DNA of 64,000 nt from an uncultured Paraglaciecola sp. (GTDB lineage Bacteria > Pseudomonadota > Gammaproteobacteria > Enterobacterales > Alteromonadaceae). A program made the translations under genes and the position numbers. The notes under the pieces were generated by a model, which saw only the letters and a program-made list of their open reading frames with translations, did no database searches and was not told where the DNA came from. Within the stretch, counting starts at the first letter, position 1. Each line of letters opens with the position of its first letter. The DNA is taken from NCBI RefSeq assembly GCF_937123705.1, contig NZ_CAKZKO010000010.1, forward strand, positions 1-64,000. The letters run 5' to 3'. Below, one piece after another: positions 27,069 to 35,360 of the stretch.

Positions 27069-27752
27069 TCAACCAGCAAAAGGGTTGGCCTTAATCTCAT
27101 CTAATAAATATCGATAATCTTGGATAGCGTGAAATTGTGATATTTCTCTATCTGCCTGTTGGCTATCAGGATTGCTCACCGCCAATAAATGCTTAATGCC
27201 ATAGTCTTGCGCAGCTTGTAAAATTCCTAAACTGTCGTCTACAAACAGGGTGTGTTGCGGGTTAAAACCAAGTTTTTCTTGAAGTTTTTGCCACAAAAGT
27301 TGCGACTCTTTAGTGACCGCAAACTCGTGGGTCGAGATCAGTTGGTCTATATGTTGGTCAAGCTGGGTATGCTCTACTTTTAGCGACAAGCTCTCGGGAT
27401 GGGCATTGGTCACTAAAATCACCTCTCGCCCAGAGGCTTTTAACGCATCGATAAAAGGCAGGCTGTCTTCTCTGATGCTAATCAGATGATTAATTTCACG
27501 CTTTGCCTCAACAATGTCAATATCCAGTTTTTCTGCCCAATAATCTAAGCAATACCAGCTTAGCGTCCCAACTACCTGCTCATACTCAATGGCCATTTTT
27601 TGTTTGGCTGCAGACACGGATATACCATGTTTTTCAGCCAACTTTTTGGGGAGATGCTCTAGCCAAAAATGATTGTCGAAATGTAAGTCGAGCAAAGTGC
27701 CGTCCATATCGAGCAATACGGTGTGAATATCTTTCCAAGCAAGCTTTGACAA
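27069..27752 (-). CDS. yrfG: GMP/IMP nucleotidase, HAD family (YrfG)
   Basis: A 227-residue HAD hydrolase. Motif I is DMDGTLLDL (about 15-23), motif II VTNAHPESL, and motif IV DDSLGIL, with the C1 helical cap of this family. The conserved FDNHFWLEHLP segment points to YrfG rather than a general phosphatase. The E. coli enzyme dephosphorylates GMP and IMP. It converges on gspN. In E. coli it lies next to hslR-hslO, a link here split by the gsp operon. Confidence 0.9.
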   Translation of the reverse strand: MSKLAWKDIHTVLLDMDGTLLDLHFDNHFWLEHLPKKLAEKHGISVSAAKQKMAIEYEQVVGTLSWYCLDYWAEKLDIDIVEAKREINHLISIREDSLPFIDALKASGREVILVTNAHPESLSLKVEHTQLDQHIDQLISTHEFAVTKESQLLWQKLQEKLGFNPQHTLFVDDSLGILQAAQDYGIKHLLAVSNPDSQQADREISQFHAIQDYRYLLDEIKANPFAG

Positions 27753-27865
27753 GTGGCATGTCCTCTATTTAACAGGTATATTTAAAACACTTTAAAATTC
27801 ATCGATTTAACGTTCATTTGAGTTTGAACACAGCTAATCGGTAGTTATATTAACGTGAAATATTC

Positions 27866-28429
27866 ATGAGAAACACAGACAATACAAAATCACTGCCTCA
27901 GATCCACTCCCGCAAAGTGGTGGCTAAAAGTGGCCTGTTTAAGATCGAACAAGTTGGTTTAGAGTTTTCAAATGGTGAAACTCGTATCTTTGAACGCATG
28001 GCCGGTAGTGGCAGAGGGGCGGTAATGATAGTGCCTTTTGTCAATGAACATGAATTTTTGTTGGTTAGAGAATATGCTGCAGGCACCCATAGCTATGAAT
28101 TAGGTTTTCCAAAAGGTTTAATCGATCCCGGAGAGTCACCTGAAATCGCCGCCAATAGAGAGTTAAAGGAAGAAGTAGGATTTGGTGCAAAAATATTACA
28201 TCCCTTGCAAAGCATAAATATGGCTCCGGGATTTTTTAACGCCAAAATGAATATCTTTATCGCAGAAAACTTATATCCAGAAGCACTTCCAGGAGATGAA
28301 CCAGAGCCTCTTGAAGTGGTTACATGGTCGATACGAGAGATTGATGCCTTACTTGCTAAAGAGGATTTTGTTGAGGCAAGGTGTATCGCTGCTTTGTTAC
28401 TGGCTGAAAAATGGAAGGGGGCGCGCTAA
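27866..28429 (+). CDS. nudE: ADP compounds hydrolase NudE
   Basis: A 187-residue Nudix hydrolase with the full box in GLIDPGESPEIAANRELKEE and VGFGA (about 90-115). NudE hydrolyses ADP-ribose, diadenosine polyphosphates and NADH, and the MAPGFFNAKMNIFIAENL segment is typical. Its stop overlaps the cysQ ATG by one base (TAATG), so the two are coupled, as in many Vibrio- and Shewanella-type genomes. Confidence 0.94.
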   Translation: MRNTDNTKSLPQIHSRKVVAKSGLFKIEQVGLEFSNGETRIFERMAGSGRGAVMIVPFVNEHEFLLVREYAAGTHSYELGFPKGLIDPGESPEIAANRELKEEVGFGAKILHPLQSINMAPGFFNAKMNIFIAENLYPEALPGDEPEPLEVVTWSIREIDALLAKEDFVEARCIAALLLAEKWKGAR

Positions 28430-29274
28430 TGGCAAATGAAGACCTACAACAACTTTTTGATTTGGCAAAAAAGGCGGCAATTAAAGCAGGTAAAGTTGTA
28501 TTGGAAATATACGACAGCGGTGATTTTACCAGCTTTCAGAAAGACGATGAATCCCCTGTAACTAGCGCTGACTACAAAGCCAATGAAGTCATTATGGAGA
28601 TGTTACATCAGGCCACACCAGAGATTCCTATAATGTCTGAAGAGACAGAGATTGGCCGTTTAGACGAGCGTAAGAGTTGGAACCGTTATTGGCTAATCGA
28701 CCCCATTGATGGTACCCAAGAATTTATCGCTCGTAGTGGAGATTTTGCGGTGAATATCGCGCTGATTGAAAACAATGTGCCTATTATGGGAGTGATTTAT
28801 TGGCCAACCGGCGAAACTTTGTATTCTGCTCTAAAAGGCAATGGTGCATTTAAAGAATGTCCAGTGGAGCACAAACAAATTTTTGTGCGTCCATTAAAAG
28901 CGCCTAGCCAAGACCCTTTGATTATTGCCATTAGCCGTAGACAAGCCCGTGAAAAAGTAATGAATAGCTTAAGTAAAGATCGTGTCTACCAGACCCTACC
29001 AGCCGGTAGTTGTTCACTCAAAGCCTGTTTTATTGCCGAAGGCAAAGCCGATGTGTTTTTGCGTTTTGGGGTGACCGGCGAATGGGACACAGGCGCATCA
29101 CAATGCATAGTTGTGGAAGCGGGTGGAAAAATACTGGCTCATGATTTCGCCCCTTTAAGTTATAATTTGCGAGAAAGTGTGATCAATCCTGACTTTTTTA
29201 TTATGGGTGATCAAAACGTTGATTGGCAAAGTATTGTGAAACACCAATATGGCAATAACAACCAGCTCAATTAA
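28429..29274 (+). CDS. cysQ: 3'(2'),5'-bisphosphate nucleotidase CysQ
   Basis: A 281-residue inositol-monophosphatase-fold enzyme. ATG 28429 is chosen over an in-frame ATG at 28411 because GGAAGGGGG stands just upstream and the nudE stop overlaps it. Metal motifs are SEET (about 71), DPIDGTQEFI (about 91) and WDTGASQ (about 219). It removes the 3'-phosphate from PAP produced by sulfate assimilation. Co-expression with NudE gives a small nucleotide-housecleaning operon. Confidence 0.95.
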   Translation: MANEDLQQLFDLAKKAAIKAGKVVLEIYDSGDFTSFQKDDESPVTSADYKANEVIMEMLHQATPEIPIMSEETEIGRLDERKSWNRYWLIDPIDGTQEFIARSGDFAVNIALIENNVPIMGVIYWPTGETLYSALKGNGAFKECPVEHKQIFVRPLKAPSQDPLIIAISRRQAREKVMNSLSKDRVYQTLPAGSCSLKACFIAEGKADVFLRFGVTGEWDTGASQCIVVEAGGKILAHDFAPLSYNLRESVINPDFFIMGDQNVDWQSIVKHQYGNNNQLN

Positions 29275-29302
29275 CTGTGGTACTTAACTAAAGGGAATGC
29301 CC

Positions 29303-29875
29303 ATGAAATTTGCACTATTATCCAGTATCTTTATTGTTTTTTCTTTATCTGCCAAAGCCCATTGGACCTTAATTGAAGATGAGTCTAGCCTGAGTTTTGT
29401 GTCCACCAAAAATCAACACATCAGTGAAGTGCAACAATTTACAAAACTCAAAGCTGAATTTGGCCATGAGGGTAAATTTCAGCTTGAGATTGATCTTGCC
29501 AGTATCGATTCAGGTATCGAAATTCGAGATACCCGTATGCGTGAAAATCTGTTTTTGCTAGAAGATTTTGCTGTGGCTAAGTTAACGGCTCAATTACCCA
29601 ACAGCGTGCTAAAACAAACAATAGGTAGTTCTGAATTAATAACAGTTGCAGCGCAGCTAAGCCTTATAGGTAAAAGTAAAATGATTAATGTAACAGTACA
29701 AGTTACGCGACAGCTTAACGATGGCATTGTGGCCACAAGCACTCAACCTATCTTGATTTCGGCGGTAGATTTTGGTCTTGATACAGGCATTGACACATTA
29801 CTTGCCATAGCAGGGTTAGATTCTATTGGCTATACCGTACCGGTTAACTTTAATTTGGTCTTTGCAAAACACTGA
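29303..29875 (+). CDS. YceI family periplasmic lipid-binding-like protein
   Basis: A roughly 190-residue exported protein. ATG 29303 fits better than 29297 because AAAGGGA ends six bases before it. A signal peptide (MKFALLSSIFIVFSLSAKA) precedes a YceI-type lipocalin-like barrel (SLSFVSTKNQHI, EFGHEGKFQLEIDLASID, DTRMRENLF). Family members bind isoprenoid or fatty ligands; the ligand here is unknown. It follows cysQ after 28 bases, so it may share the transcript. Confidence 0.85.
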   Translation: MKFALLSSIFIVFSLSAKAHWTLIEDESSLSFVSTKNQHISEVQQFTKLKAEFGHEGKFQLEIDLASIDSGIEIRDTRMRENLFLLEDFAVAKLTAQLPNSVLKQTIGSSELITVAAQLSLIGKSKMINVTVQVTRQLNDGIVATSTQPILISAVDFGLDTGIDTLLAIAGLDSIGYTVPVNFNLVFAKH

Positions 29876-29886
29876 GTGTTTTTGCC

Positions 29887-30132
29887 TTAGTCAGTTTGTT
29901 TTTCTGACTGTTCAAACTCCCCAAGTTGCTGCTTGGGTATAATATTTACCGTTTCATGCAATTCAGAATAAACCAAGAGTATCTCGCCCATTTTTAGCTG
30001 ACTTAACACCTGATGTACTTTATCTTGTAAAGATACCTCTGCCTCGCCATATTCTGTGCCTTCACGTAGTACAAAGCCTTCAATAATATTAAGCAAAGTC
30101 TCTTCAGCCAAGTCGTTAATGGGGATAATCAT
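29887..30132 (-). CDS. yheU: YheU family protein
   Basis: An 81-residue protein that begins [20 protein letters not shown], a strong match to the YheU (UPF0270) N-terminus. The family is small, cytoplasmic and without established function. It overlaps the yheT stop by four bases and follows it on the same strand, as in E. coli. Confidence 0.9.
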   Translation of the reverse strand: MIIPINDLAEETLLNIIEGFVLREGTEYGEAEVSLQDKVHQVLSQLKMGEILLVYSELHETVNIIPKQQLGEFEQSEKQTD

Positions 30133-31184
30133 AATGGACTATCGCTTGATAATTGCTTGGGCTTGCATGCCATAAAGGGTGCAAAAAAGTCATTAGCGCG
30201 TTGTTGCATCCAAATGCTGGGGCGCCAAGGTGTGCCTTGCATAAAGCCAACATGGCCACCGTTTTCACTTACTTCGATACATACTTTTGACGATAAAGCA
30301 TCGGCGCTAGGAATGATACTTTCGTGCATAAATGGGTCGTCTTTGGCATGTAAAACTAAGGTTGGAGTGGAGATCTCTTTAAGGAAACTCTGAGCGCTAC
30401 ATTTTTGATAATAATCGTCTGCACCTAAAAAACCGTGTAAGGGCGCGGTGACATGTTCATCAAATTCACGAAAGCTTTTAAATTGTTTAACCTGAGAGTC
30501 AGTGACTTTTAGTAGGCCGCTAAAGTCCATTTTTTTCATTTTAAACAGCATATTAGTAACTAAACTTTTCATCAGATGAGCTTGATAGATTTTTGCAAAA
30601 CCTTGACCAATACTCTTGGTGCATGCAGCTAAGTTAAAGGGGGTAGACACGGCAATAGCCGCTTGAACTATCTTCTGGGAAGGCTGCTCGCTCAAGAGTT
30701 TAAGTAACATATTTGCACCTAAAGAAAACCCTATTGCAGCCTTGCGTTTTTGCGGGTATCGCTTTTCAAGCCAGTTTAATAAAAACCAAGCATCTTGGGT
30801 CTCGCCTGAATGATAAGCGCGATGGGTATTATTGTGCTCGCCACCACAACCGCGAAAATGCATTAATACTACGGCATAACCCTGCGCCAAAAAGTTTGCC
30901 GCCATATCATTGGCATAATGAGACTTAATTGAGCCTTCCAAGCCATGAAACATCACCATAATGCCAGTGGCCTTTTCAAAATCGCCAGCCATCACTAAAT
31001 TAACAAAATCACCATCAGGTAAAGGTAACTTTTCGATGTGATAATCAAGTTTTCGGCGTTTTTGAGCTAGTCGCGGATAGAGCGTTTGCACATGGCGATT
31101 TTTAGCCCACCAAGGCGCAGTAAAATCACTTTTAACGATTTCACCATAACGAACATTTTGTTGAGTTTGAGACTTGTAAGGCAT
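30129..31184 (-). CDS. yheT: Alpha/beta hydrolase YheT
   Basis: A 351-residue hydrolase of the YheT/EMB8 family. It carries the oxyanion-side HGLEGS (about 80), nucleophile motif GFSLGANML (about 158), an acid in DDPFMHES and the His in [22 protein letters not shown] near the N-terminus is a YheT hallmark. The substrate is unknown; an esterase activity is plausible. Coupled to yheU. Confidence 0.92.
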   Translation of the reverse strand: MPYKSQTQQNVRYGEIVKSDFTAPWWAKNRHVQTLYPRLAQKRRKLDYHIEKLPLPDGDFVNLVMAGDFEKATGIMVMFHGLEGSIKSHYANDMAANFLAQGYAVVLMHFRGCGGEHNNTHRAYHSGETQDAWFLLNWLEKRYPQKRKAAIGFSLGANMLLKLLSEQPSQKIVQAAIAVSTPFNLAACTKSIGQGFAKIYQAHLMKSLVTNMLFKMKKMDFSGLLKVTDSQVKQFKSFREFDEHVTAPLHGFLGADDYYQKCSAQSFLKEISTPTLVLHAKDDPFMHESIIPSADALSSKVCIEVSENGGHVGFMQGTPWRPSIWMQQRANDFFAPFMACKPKQLSSDSPL

Positions 31185-31263
31185 GTACTACAAATAGCTG
31201 AACGATTATCAAAACAGGATACAGTAAATAATCGAAAATATAAAAATCAAATCCAAGCATGCA

Positions 31264-31312
31264 GGGATGACGATAACCACGTTCGTCATTCCCGAGTGCT
31301 CTTATCGGGAAT
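31264..31312. repeat. Intergenic palindromic repeat of the GTCATTCCCG type
   Basis: ATTCCCGA (31288-31295) and TCGGGAAT (31305-31312) form an 8-bp hairpin. In front, GGGATGACG (31264-31272) is nearly complementary to CGTCATTCCC (31284-31293). Elements with a GTCATTCCCG...CGGGAATCC core are common as intergenic repeats in proteobacteria. Only one copy was recognised here. Confidence 0.5.
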
Positions 31313-31360
31313 CCATCGAGGCTCACAACAAGCCCAAGCATATAAAAGCAAAAAAATTGC

Positions 31361-31444
31361 ACCACAGAGAGCCTAGAGAAAAGCCATCCAAATCTTAACT
31401 ATCTTTTCCTCTGTGTAAGCGCAGCGCTCTGTGATCTCTGTGGT
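31361..31444. repeat. 84-bp MITE-like intergenic element with 10-bp terminal inverted repeats
   Basis: ACCACAGAGA (31361-31370) is the exact inverted copy of TCTCTGTGGT (31435-31444). Inside, CTCTGTGTAAGCGCAGCGCT and a second CTCTGTG give further CACAGAG-type repetition. Such CACAGAG elements recur in marine gammaproteobacterial genomes (from memory). There is no coding capacity. It lies between yheT and the DUF3565 gene. Confidence 0.55.
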
Positions 31445-31467
31445 TAATATTTTTTGGAATGTTAGCC

Positions 31468-31680
31468 CTACATGTAATCCGCAGGTGCGCCTTCATCGCA
31501 CTTTTTGCATGATAGTTGGTGGCCTAACATTGATTTTCGGCCTGCTTCAGATACCACCCATGGTCGGCTAACCCACGGAGGGTCGTGCCGAACGTGTTGA
31601 AAATGGCCGCAGGCCAGTTCGGCTACCCAGTGGTTTTCCTCATCTTTGTGATAACCGGTAATTGGGTTATTCAATCTCAT
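31468..31680 (-). CDS. DUF3565 family protein
   Basis: A 70-residue soluble protein with the complete family pattern: ITGYHKDEENHWVAELACGH, then QHVRHDPPW and CKKCDEGAP near the end. The conserved Cys and His residues suggest a small metal-binding fold, but no function is established. It is transcribed in the same direction as yheS, 19 bases after it. Confidence 0.88.
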   Translation of the reverse strand: MRLNNPITGYHKDEENHWVAELACGHFQHVRHDPPWVSRPWVVSEAGRKSMLGHQLSCKKCDEGAPADYM

Positions 31681-31699
31681 TCACACTCGGCATACAGCA

Positions 31700-33610
31700 T
31701 TACTCGCCACTTTCTAGAGCAAACTGCTGTTGCTTTATTTCTAGATGTTCTTGAGCATCGAGCCATGCCATTTCGGTTTCTTCCAGAGAGGATTTAATTG
31801 TGGCTTGTTCGCTTAAAATTTGCTTAAGCTGCACTTTGTTCTCGGCGCTATAAATGTTGGTGTCGCTTAGCTGTTGTTCGAATTTTTGCAATTTTTTGTG
31901 GGCATCAGCCATGCTTTTTTCAAACTGCTCGATGGATTTTCGTAGTGGTTTAGTGGCTTGTCTAAATTCTGCTTCTAAGCGCTTAGTATTTTTGCGGTCA
32001 GGCTTCACATTGCTTTTAGTGGTGCTTGCTTCTGCGGCCTTGTCGCCTTTTAAAATCCACGCTTTGTAATCATCTAAATCGCCATCGAAGGGCTGCACTT
32101 GTTTAGAATCAACCAGATAAAAATCATCACACACTGAAGTCAATAAAAACCTATCGTGAGATACCAGCACCATGGCGCCTTCAAAGCCTTGCAATGCCAT
32201 ATTCAGTGCATGGCGCATATCCAAATCCAAATGGTTGGTTGGCTCATCAAGTAATAACAAGTTCGGTTTTTGATAAACCGTTAAGGCCAATACTAAGCGG
32301 GCTTTTTCGCCGCCCGACATTGGGGCAACTTTGCTTAGAGCATTGTCACCTCTAAAACCAAAACCACCTAAATAGTCCCGTAGACTTTGCTCGGTGGCTT
32401 TTTTATCCAATCTTTGGATATGTGCCATCGCGGAATCATCACCTCGTAAGAACTCTAGTTGATGCTGGGCAAAATACCCGATGCGCAAACCCGCTGAGGT
32501 TTCGTAAATACCTTCCATGGGGGATTTTTCACCGGCTAATAATTTGATTAAGGTGGATTTACCCGCGCCGTTTTTACCTAACAAACCAATACGGCTGCCT
32601 GGCACTAAATTTAGGTGCAATTTTTCAAGGATTACGGTTTCGCCATACCCCACTTTTACCTGTTCCATTTTAATAAGTGGATTAGGCAATTTAGGTGGAG
32701 TAAAAAACGCAAAGCTAAATTCAGAGGCGGCCATTACTGGCAATAAGGTTTCCATTTTAGCCAGTTGTTTTACGCGGCTTTGTGCTTGTTTGGCTTTACT
32801 GGCTTTTGCCCCAAAACGATTGATAAAAGACTCTAAATGAGCAATTTGATCTTGTTGTTTCGCATATTGCAAACTTTGTAAACGCAAACGCTCGGCCCGC
32901 TGTTTTTCGTAGGCATCGTAGTTGCCGGTATAACTAATCAATTGCTGTTGCTCAACGCTGATAATTTCGTTCACTGTGCTATCTAAAAATGACTTATCGT
33001 GAGATATCAACATTAAGGTGCCGGTGTAACGTTGCAACCATTTTTCTAGCCAAATCACCGCATCTAAATCGAGGTGGTTGGTTGGCTCATCCAGTAGCAA
33101 TAAATCAGAATGGCAAAGTAACGCCTGAGCTAAATTTAAACGCATCCGCCAACCACCTGAAAACGCCGAGACAGGGTTTTTCATTACATCGTTAGCAAAA
33201 CCTAAACCCGCCAAAATAGTGGCCGCACGAGCGTCGATATCATAAGCGCCAACATGCTCTAACAAGCCATGAAGGTGGGCGATTTTCTCGCCATTGTGGG
33301 CTTGTTCTGCCTCTACTAATTGTGCCTGCAGTTTTCTGTATTGGGTATCGCCATCTATCACATAATCCAATGCCGAACGTTCAACCGCTGGGGTTTCTTG
33401 GGCCACCGCCACTATGGTCCAATTTTTCGGGATATTAAAATCACCTTGCTCGGTATGTAACTCGCCTTTGATCAGGGCAAATAAACTGGATTTACCACAA
33501 CCATTAGCGCCAATTAGCCCAGCTTTATGGCCGGGATACACAGTGGCATTCGCCTGTTGCAGTAACACTTTACTGCCACGCATTAAGGAAACATCAGAAA
33601 ATTGGATCAT
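31700..33610 (-). CDS. yheS: ABC-F family ATPase YheS
   Basis: A 636-residue soluble protein with two ABC domains and no membrane segments. Walker A is GANGCGKSS (about 34) and GKNGAGKST (about 343). Signatures are FSGGWRMRLNLAQAL and MSGGEKARLVLAL, each followed by LLLDEPTNHLD. The inter-domain linker and C-terminal coiled coil fit YheS, a ribosome-associated ABC-F translation factor. Length equals the E. coli protein. The neighbourhood with yheT and yheU supports the name. Confidence 0.93.
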   Translation of the reverse strand: MIQFSDVSLMRGSKVLLQQANATVYPGHKAGLIGANGCGKSSLFALIKGELHTEQGDFNIPKNWTIVAVAQETPAVERSALDYVIDGDTQYRKLQAQLVEAEQAHNGEKIAHLHGLLEHVGAYDIDARAATILAGLGFANDVMKNPVSAFSGGWRMRLNLAQALLCHSDLLLLDEPTNHLDLDAVIWLEKWLQRYTGTLMLISHDKSFLDSTVNEIISVEQQQLISYTGNYDAYEKQRAERLRLQSLQYAKQQDQIAHLESFINRFGAKASKAKQAQSRVKQLAKMETLLPVMAASEFSFAFFTPPKLPNPLIKMEQVKVGYGETVILEKLHLNLVPGSRIGLLGKNGAGKSTLIKLLAGEKSPMEGIYETSAGLRIGYFAQHQLEFLRGDDSAMAHIQRLDKKATEQSLRDYLGGFGFRGDNALSKVAPMSGGEKARLVLALTVYQKPNLLLLDEPTNHLDLDMRHALNMALQGFEGAMVLVSHDRFLLTSVCDDFYLVDSKQVQPFDGDLDDYKAWILKGDKAAEASTTKSNVKPDRKNTKRLEAEFRQATKPLRKSIEQFEKSMADAHKKLQKFEQQLSDTNIYSAENKVQLKQILSEQATIKSSLEETEMAWLDAQEHLEIKQQQFALESGE

Positions 33611-33743
33611 GAAAACCTGTTATGAACTTTTTAGTTATCTCGATTAATTCATTATAAATGGCAAATAAAACGCCTGAAGATAACACTCAATTTTGAAAGG
33701 GGGTATCATAGCAAGATGAACCACCGAAAAAATCCCCTAAACC

Positions 33744-33950
33744 ATGGTTAATAAAATTAAAAAACGTTTTGTCGCAGGCGCAACCTGCCCAAAGTGCCGC
33801 GCACTAGACACCATCATGCTGTATTTTGAAAATAACGTCGAAAAACTACAGTGTGTTAAATGTAACTATTCTGAATCCCAAGCCGATAAAAAAGTGGCTA
33901 AGGCTACGCGTGCCAGTGAAAGTGTGATTGGGGTGTTTAAGCCTGAGTAG
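33744..33950 (+). CDS. yheV: YheV family zinc-ribbon protein
   Basis: A 68-residue protein with two CxxC pairs, CPKCRALD (about 18) and CVKCNYSE (about 37), forming a likely zinc ribbon. The RRFVAGA-like start (KKRFVAGATCPKC) is the family hallmark. Function unknown; probably cytoplasmic. It is a stand-alone plus-strand gene between yheS and slyX. Confidence 0.88.
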   Translation: MVNKIKKRFVAGATCPKCRALDTIMLYFENNVEKLQCVKCNYSESQADKKVAKATRASESVIGVFKPE

Positions 33951-34050
33951 CTAAAAATGTATTACCATTAAAACCGGAATGACAAACAACTTAAGCCACC
34001 ACCATCAATTTTCTGGAATTCAGACATTTCAACCATATAGCCCGACAAAT

Positions 34051-34078
34051 TGAAATCAAATGCTCTGACCCCATTGAT
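34051..34078 (-). repeat. Fragment resembling a REP/RAYT-associated motif
   Basis: Read on the minus strand this is AATGGGGTCAGAGCATTTGA followed by TTTCA. A GGGGTCAGAGCA core is frequently found at the ends of REP-associated transposase units. Here only about 28 bases remain, and no transposase is nearby. Low confidence. Confidence 0.3.
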
Positions 34079-34086
34079 ATTTTTGT

Positions 34087-34299
34087 TTAATAATGCGGAG
34101 GTGGCATTTCTTCTTTTTCTGATGCCATGTTACTGGGTTCGATGGCGCTGAGTTTTGAGGACATTTGTTTGAGTTGAAATTGCAAATCGTCCATTTGTTT
34201 TTGTTGTTCGATAAGTGCTTGGTTAAGGCTTTCTATGGTGTCTTCTTGAAAAGCCACTTTCATTTGAAGTTGTTCGATATCTGTTTCTAGGTTATTCAT
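34087..34299 (-). CDS. slyX: SlyX family protein
   Basis: A 70-residue coiled-coil protein ending in the hallmark PPPHY. ATG 34299 is chosen over one six codons upstream because MNNLETDIEQLQMKVAFQED aligns with the SlyX start and its ATG overlaps the preceding stop by one base (TAATG). The heptad pattern runs to about residue 50. Function unknown. The overlap with the WD40 gene suggests translational coupling. Confidence 0.9.
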   Translation of the reverse strand: MNNLETDIEQLQMKVAFQEDTIESLNQALIEQQKQMDDLQFQLKQMSSKLSAIEPSNMASEKEEMPPPHY

Positions 34300-35306
34300 T
34301 AATTTTCTATTTTCCACGTTTCTAGTAGGCCACTGCTACTTTCTGAAATTATAGTGTTATCAGTCATAAAGCCTATGTCGTGTACCACGGCAGAGGCGGG
34401 TTTGCTGCCTTCGCGGGCGGATACCCGCCATTCGTTTAACTCTTTGCCTGTTTGCACATCCCAGCGGTTGATTCTTCTGGCTGGCGATCCCGTTAGTAGG
34501 TACTTACCATCATCAGAAAATACAGCAGTAGTGAATATTCGTTGTCTTGCTATATACTGTAAGCTACTGACTTCTTGGCCTGTAGCTAAGTCCCACACAC
34601 GGGCATCGCGTTTACTGTCGGCGGTAAAACCGTAGCGCCCTTGATCATCTAAGGCCACTTTAGTGACACGGCTGGGGTGGTCAAATTTATGGATCACTTG
34701 CCCTGTGCGGGTGTCCCATAAATAAGCTAGGTAATCATTACCACCGGTTAAGGCGTAAAAACCATTCGGTGAAATGTCTACACTGTTAACCTTTTCTTGG
34801 TGACCCAAAAATTCTAAACGCCTGCCAGTTTTAGGTTCGAAGAACATCACTTTACCGTTGCCGCGGCCCACTAATATGCCGCGGCCTTGGTTTGATACGG
34901 CTATATCGCGAATGCTGGCTTCGTCAATACGCCAAAACCCTTCTGGCTCACCCACTTCAAGACTCCATAGGGCAAAGGCCTCTCTATCAGAAGTCACCAC
35001 ATAAGAATTATCGAAGGCAATATGAATATTGGTGACGGTGTTATTGCCATCGTCTTGATGACGCCACACAAATTGTTTTTCATTGGTGGCTAAATCCCAT
35101 ACCGTAATGCCATTTTCCATAGTGGAAACAACCGCTATTGAATTGTCTGCGGATATATGAGAGGCGTGACTGCCTTCTTCTGCGTGTCTAACGGAACTAA
35201 CTGGCGTGTCGTTTAAGCCACCACAGCTCGTTAGTGCTAAGGCACATAGCCAGATCGCAAAGTGGGCAATATTACTGGGTTTACACATTGGGTTTTTCAT
35301 AAACAT
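34299..35306 (-). CDS. WD40-repeat lipoprotein
   Basis: A 335-residue predicted lipoprotein with lipobox LTSC and acylated Cys at about 28. Residues 45-335 make a seven-bladed-type WD40 propeller with recurring patterns such as ITVWDLATNEKQ, AYLWDTRTGQVIHKF, ARVWDLATGQEV and INRWDVQTGKEL. Such exported propellers are usually protein-binding scaffolds. It follows the cytochrome-rhodanese gene by 54 bases on the same strand and overlaps slyX. A partnership with the cytochrome is a reasonable guess, without direct evidence. Confidence 0.85.
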   Translation of the reverse strand: MFMKNPMCKPSNIAHFAIWLCALALTSCGGLNDTPVSSVRHAEEGSHASHISADNSIAVVSTMENGITVWDLATNEKQFVWRHQDDGNNTVTNIHIAFDNSYVVTSDREAFALWSLEVGEPEGFWRIDEASIRDIAVSNQGRGILVGRGNGKVMFFEPKTGRRLEFLGHQEKVNSVDISPNGFYALTGGNDYLAYLWDTRTGQVIHKFDHPSRVTKVALDDQGRYGFTADSKRDARVWDLATGQEVSSLQYIARQRIFTTAVFSDDGKYLLTGSPARRINRWDVQTGKELNEWRVSAREGSKPASAVVHDIGFMTDNTIISESSSGLLETWKIEN

Positions 35307-35360
35307 AATGTTGTTTAATAAAATTTCGCAATCTATTGGTGAGTTGTTACAAAGTGCATT

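Noticed and set aside
27043..27082. Terminator hairpin between gspN and yrfG
   Set aside because: A 13-bp stem with one wobble exists, but the loop is 14 bases and one arm runs into the yrfG coding end, so it is not called.
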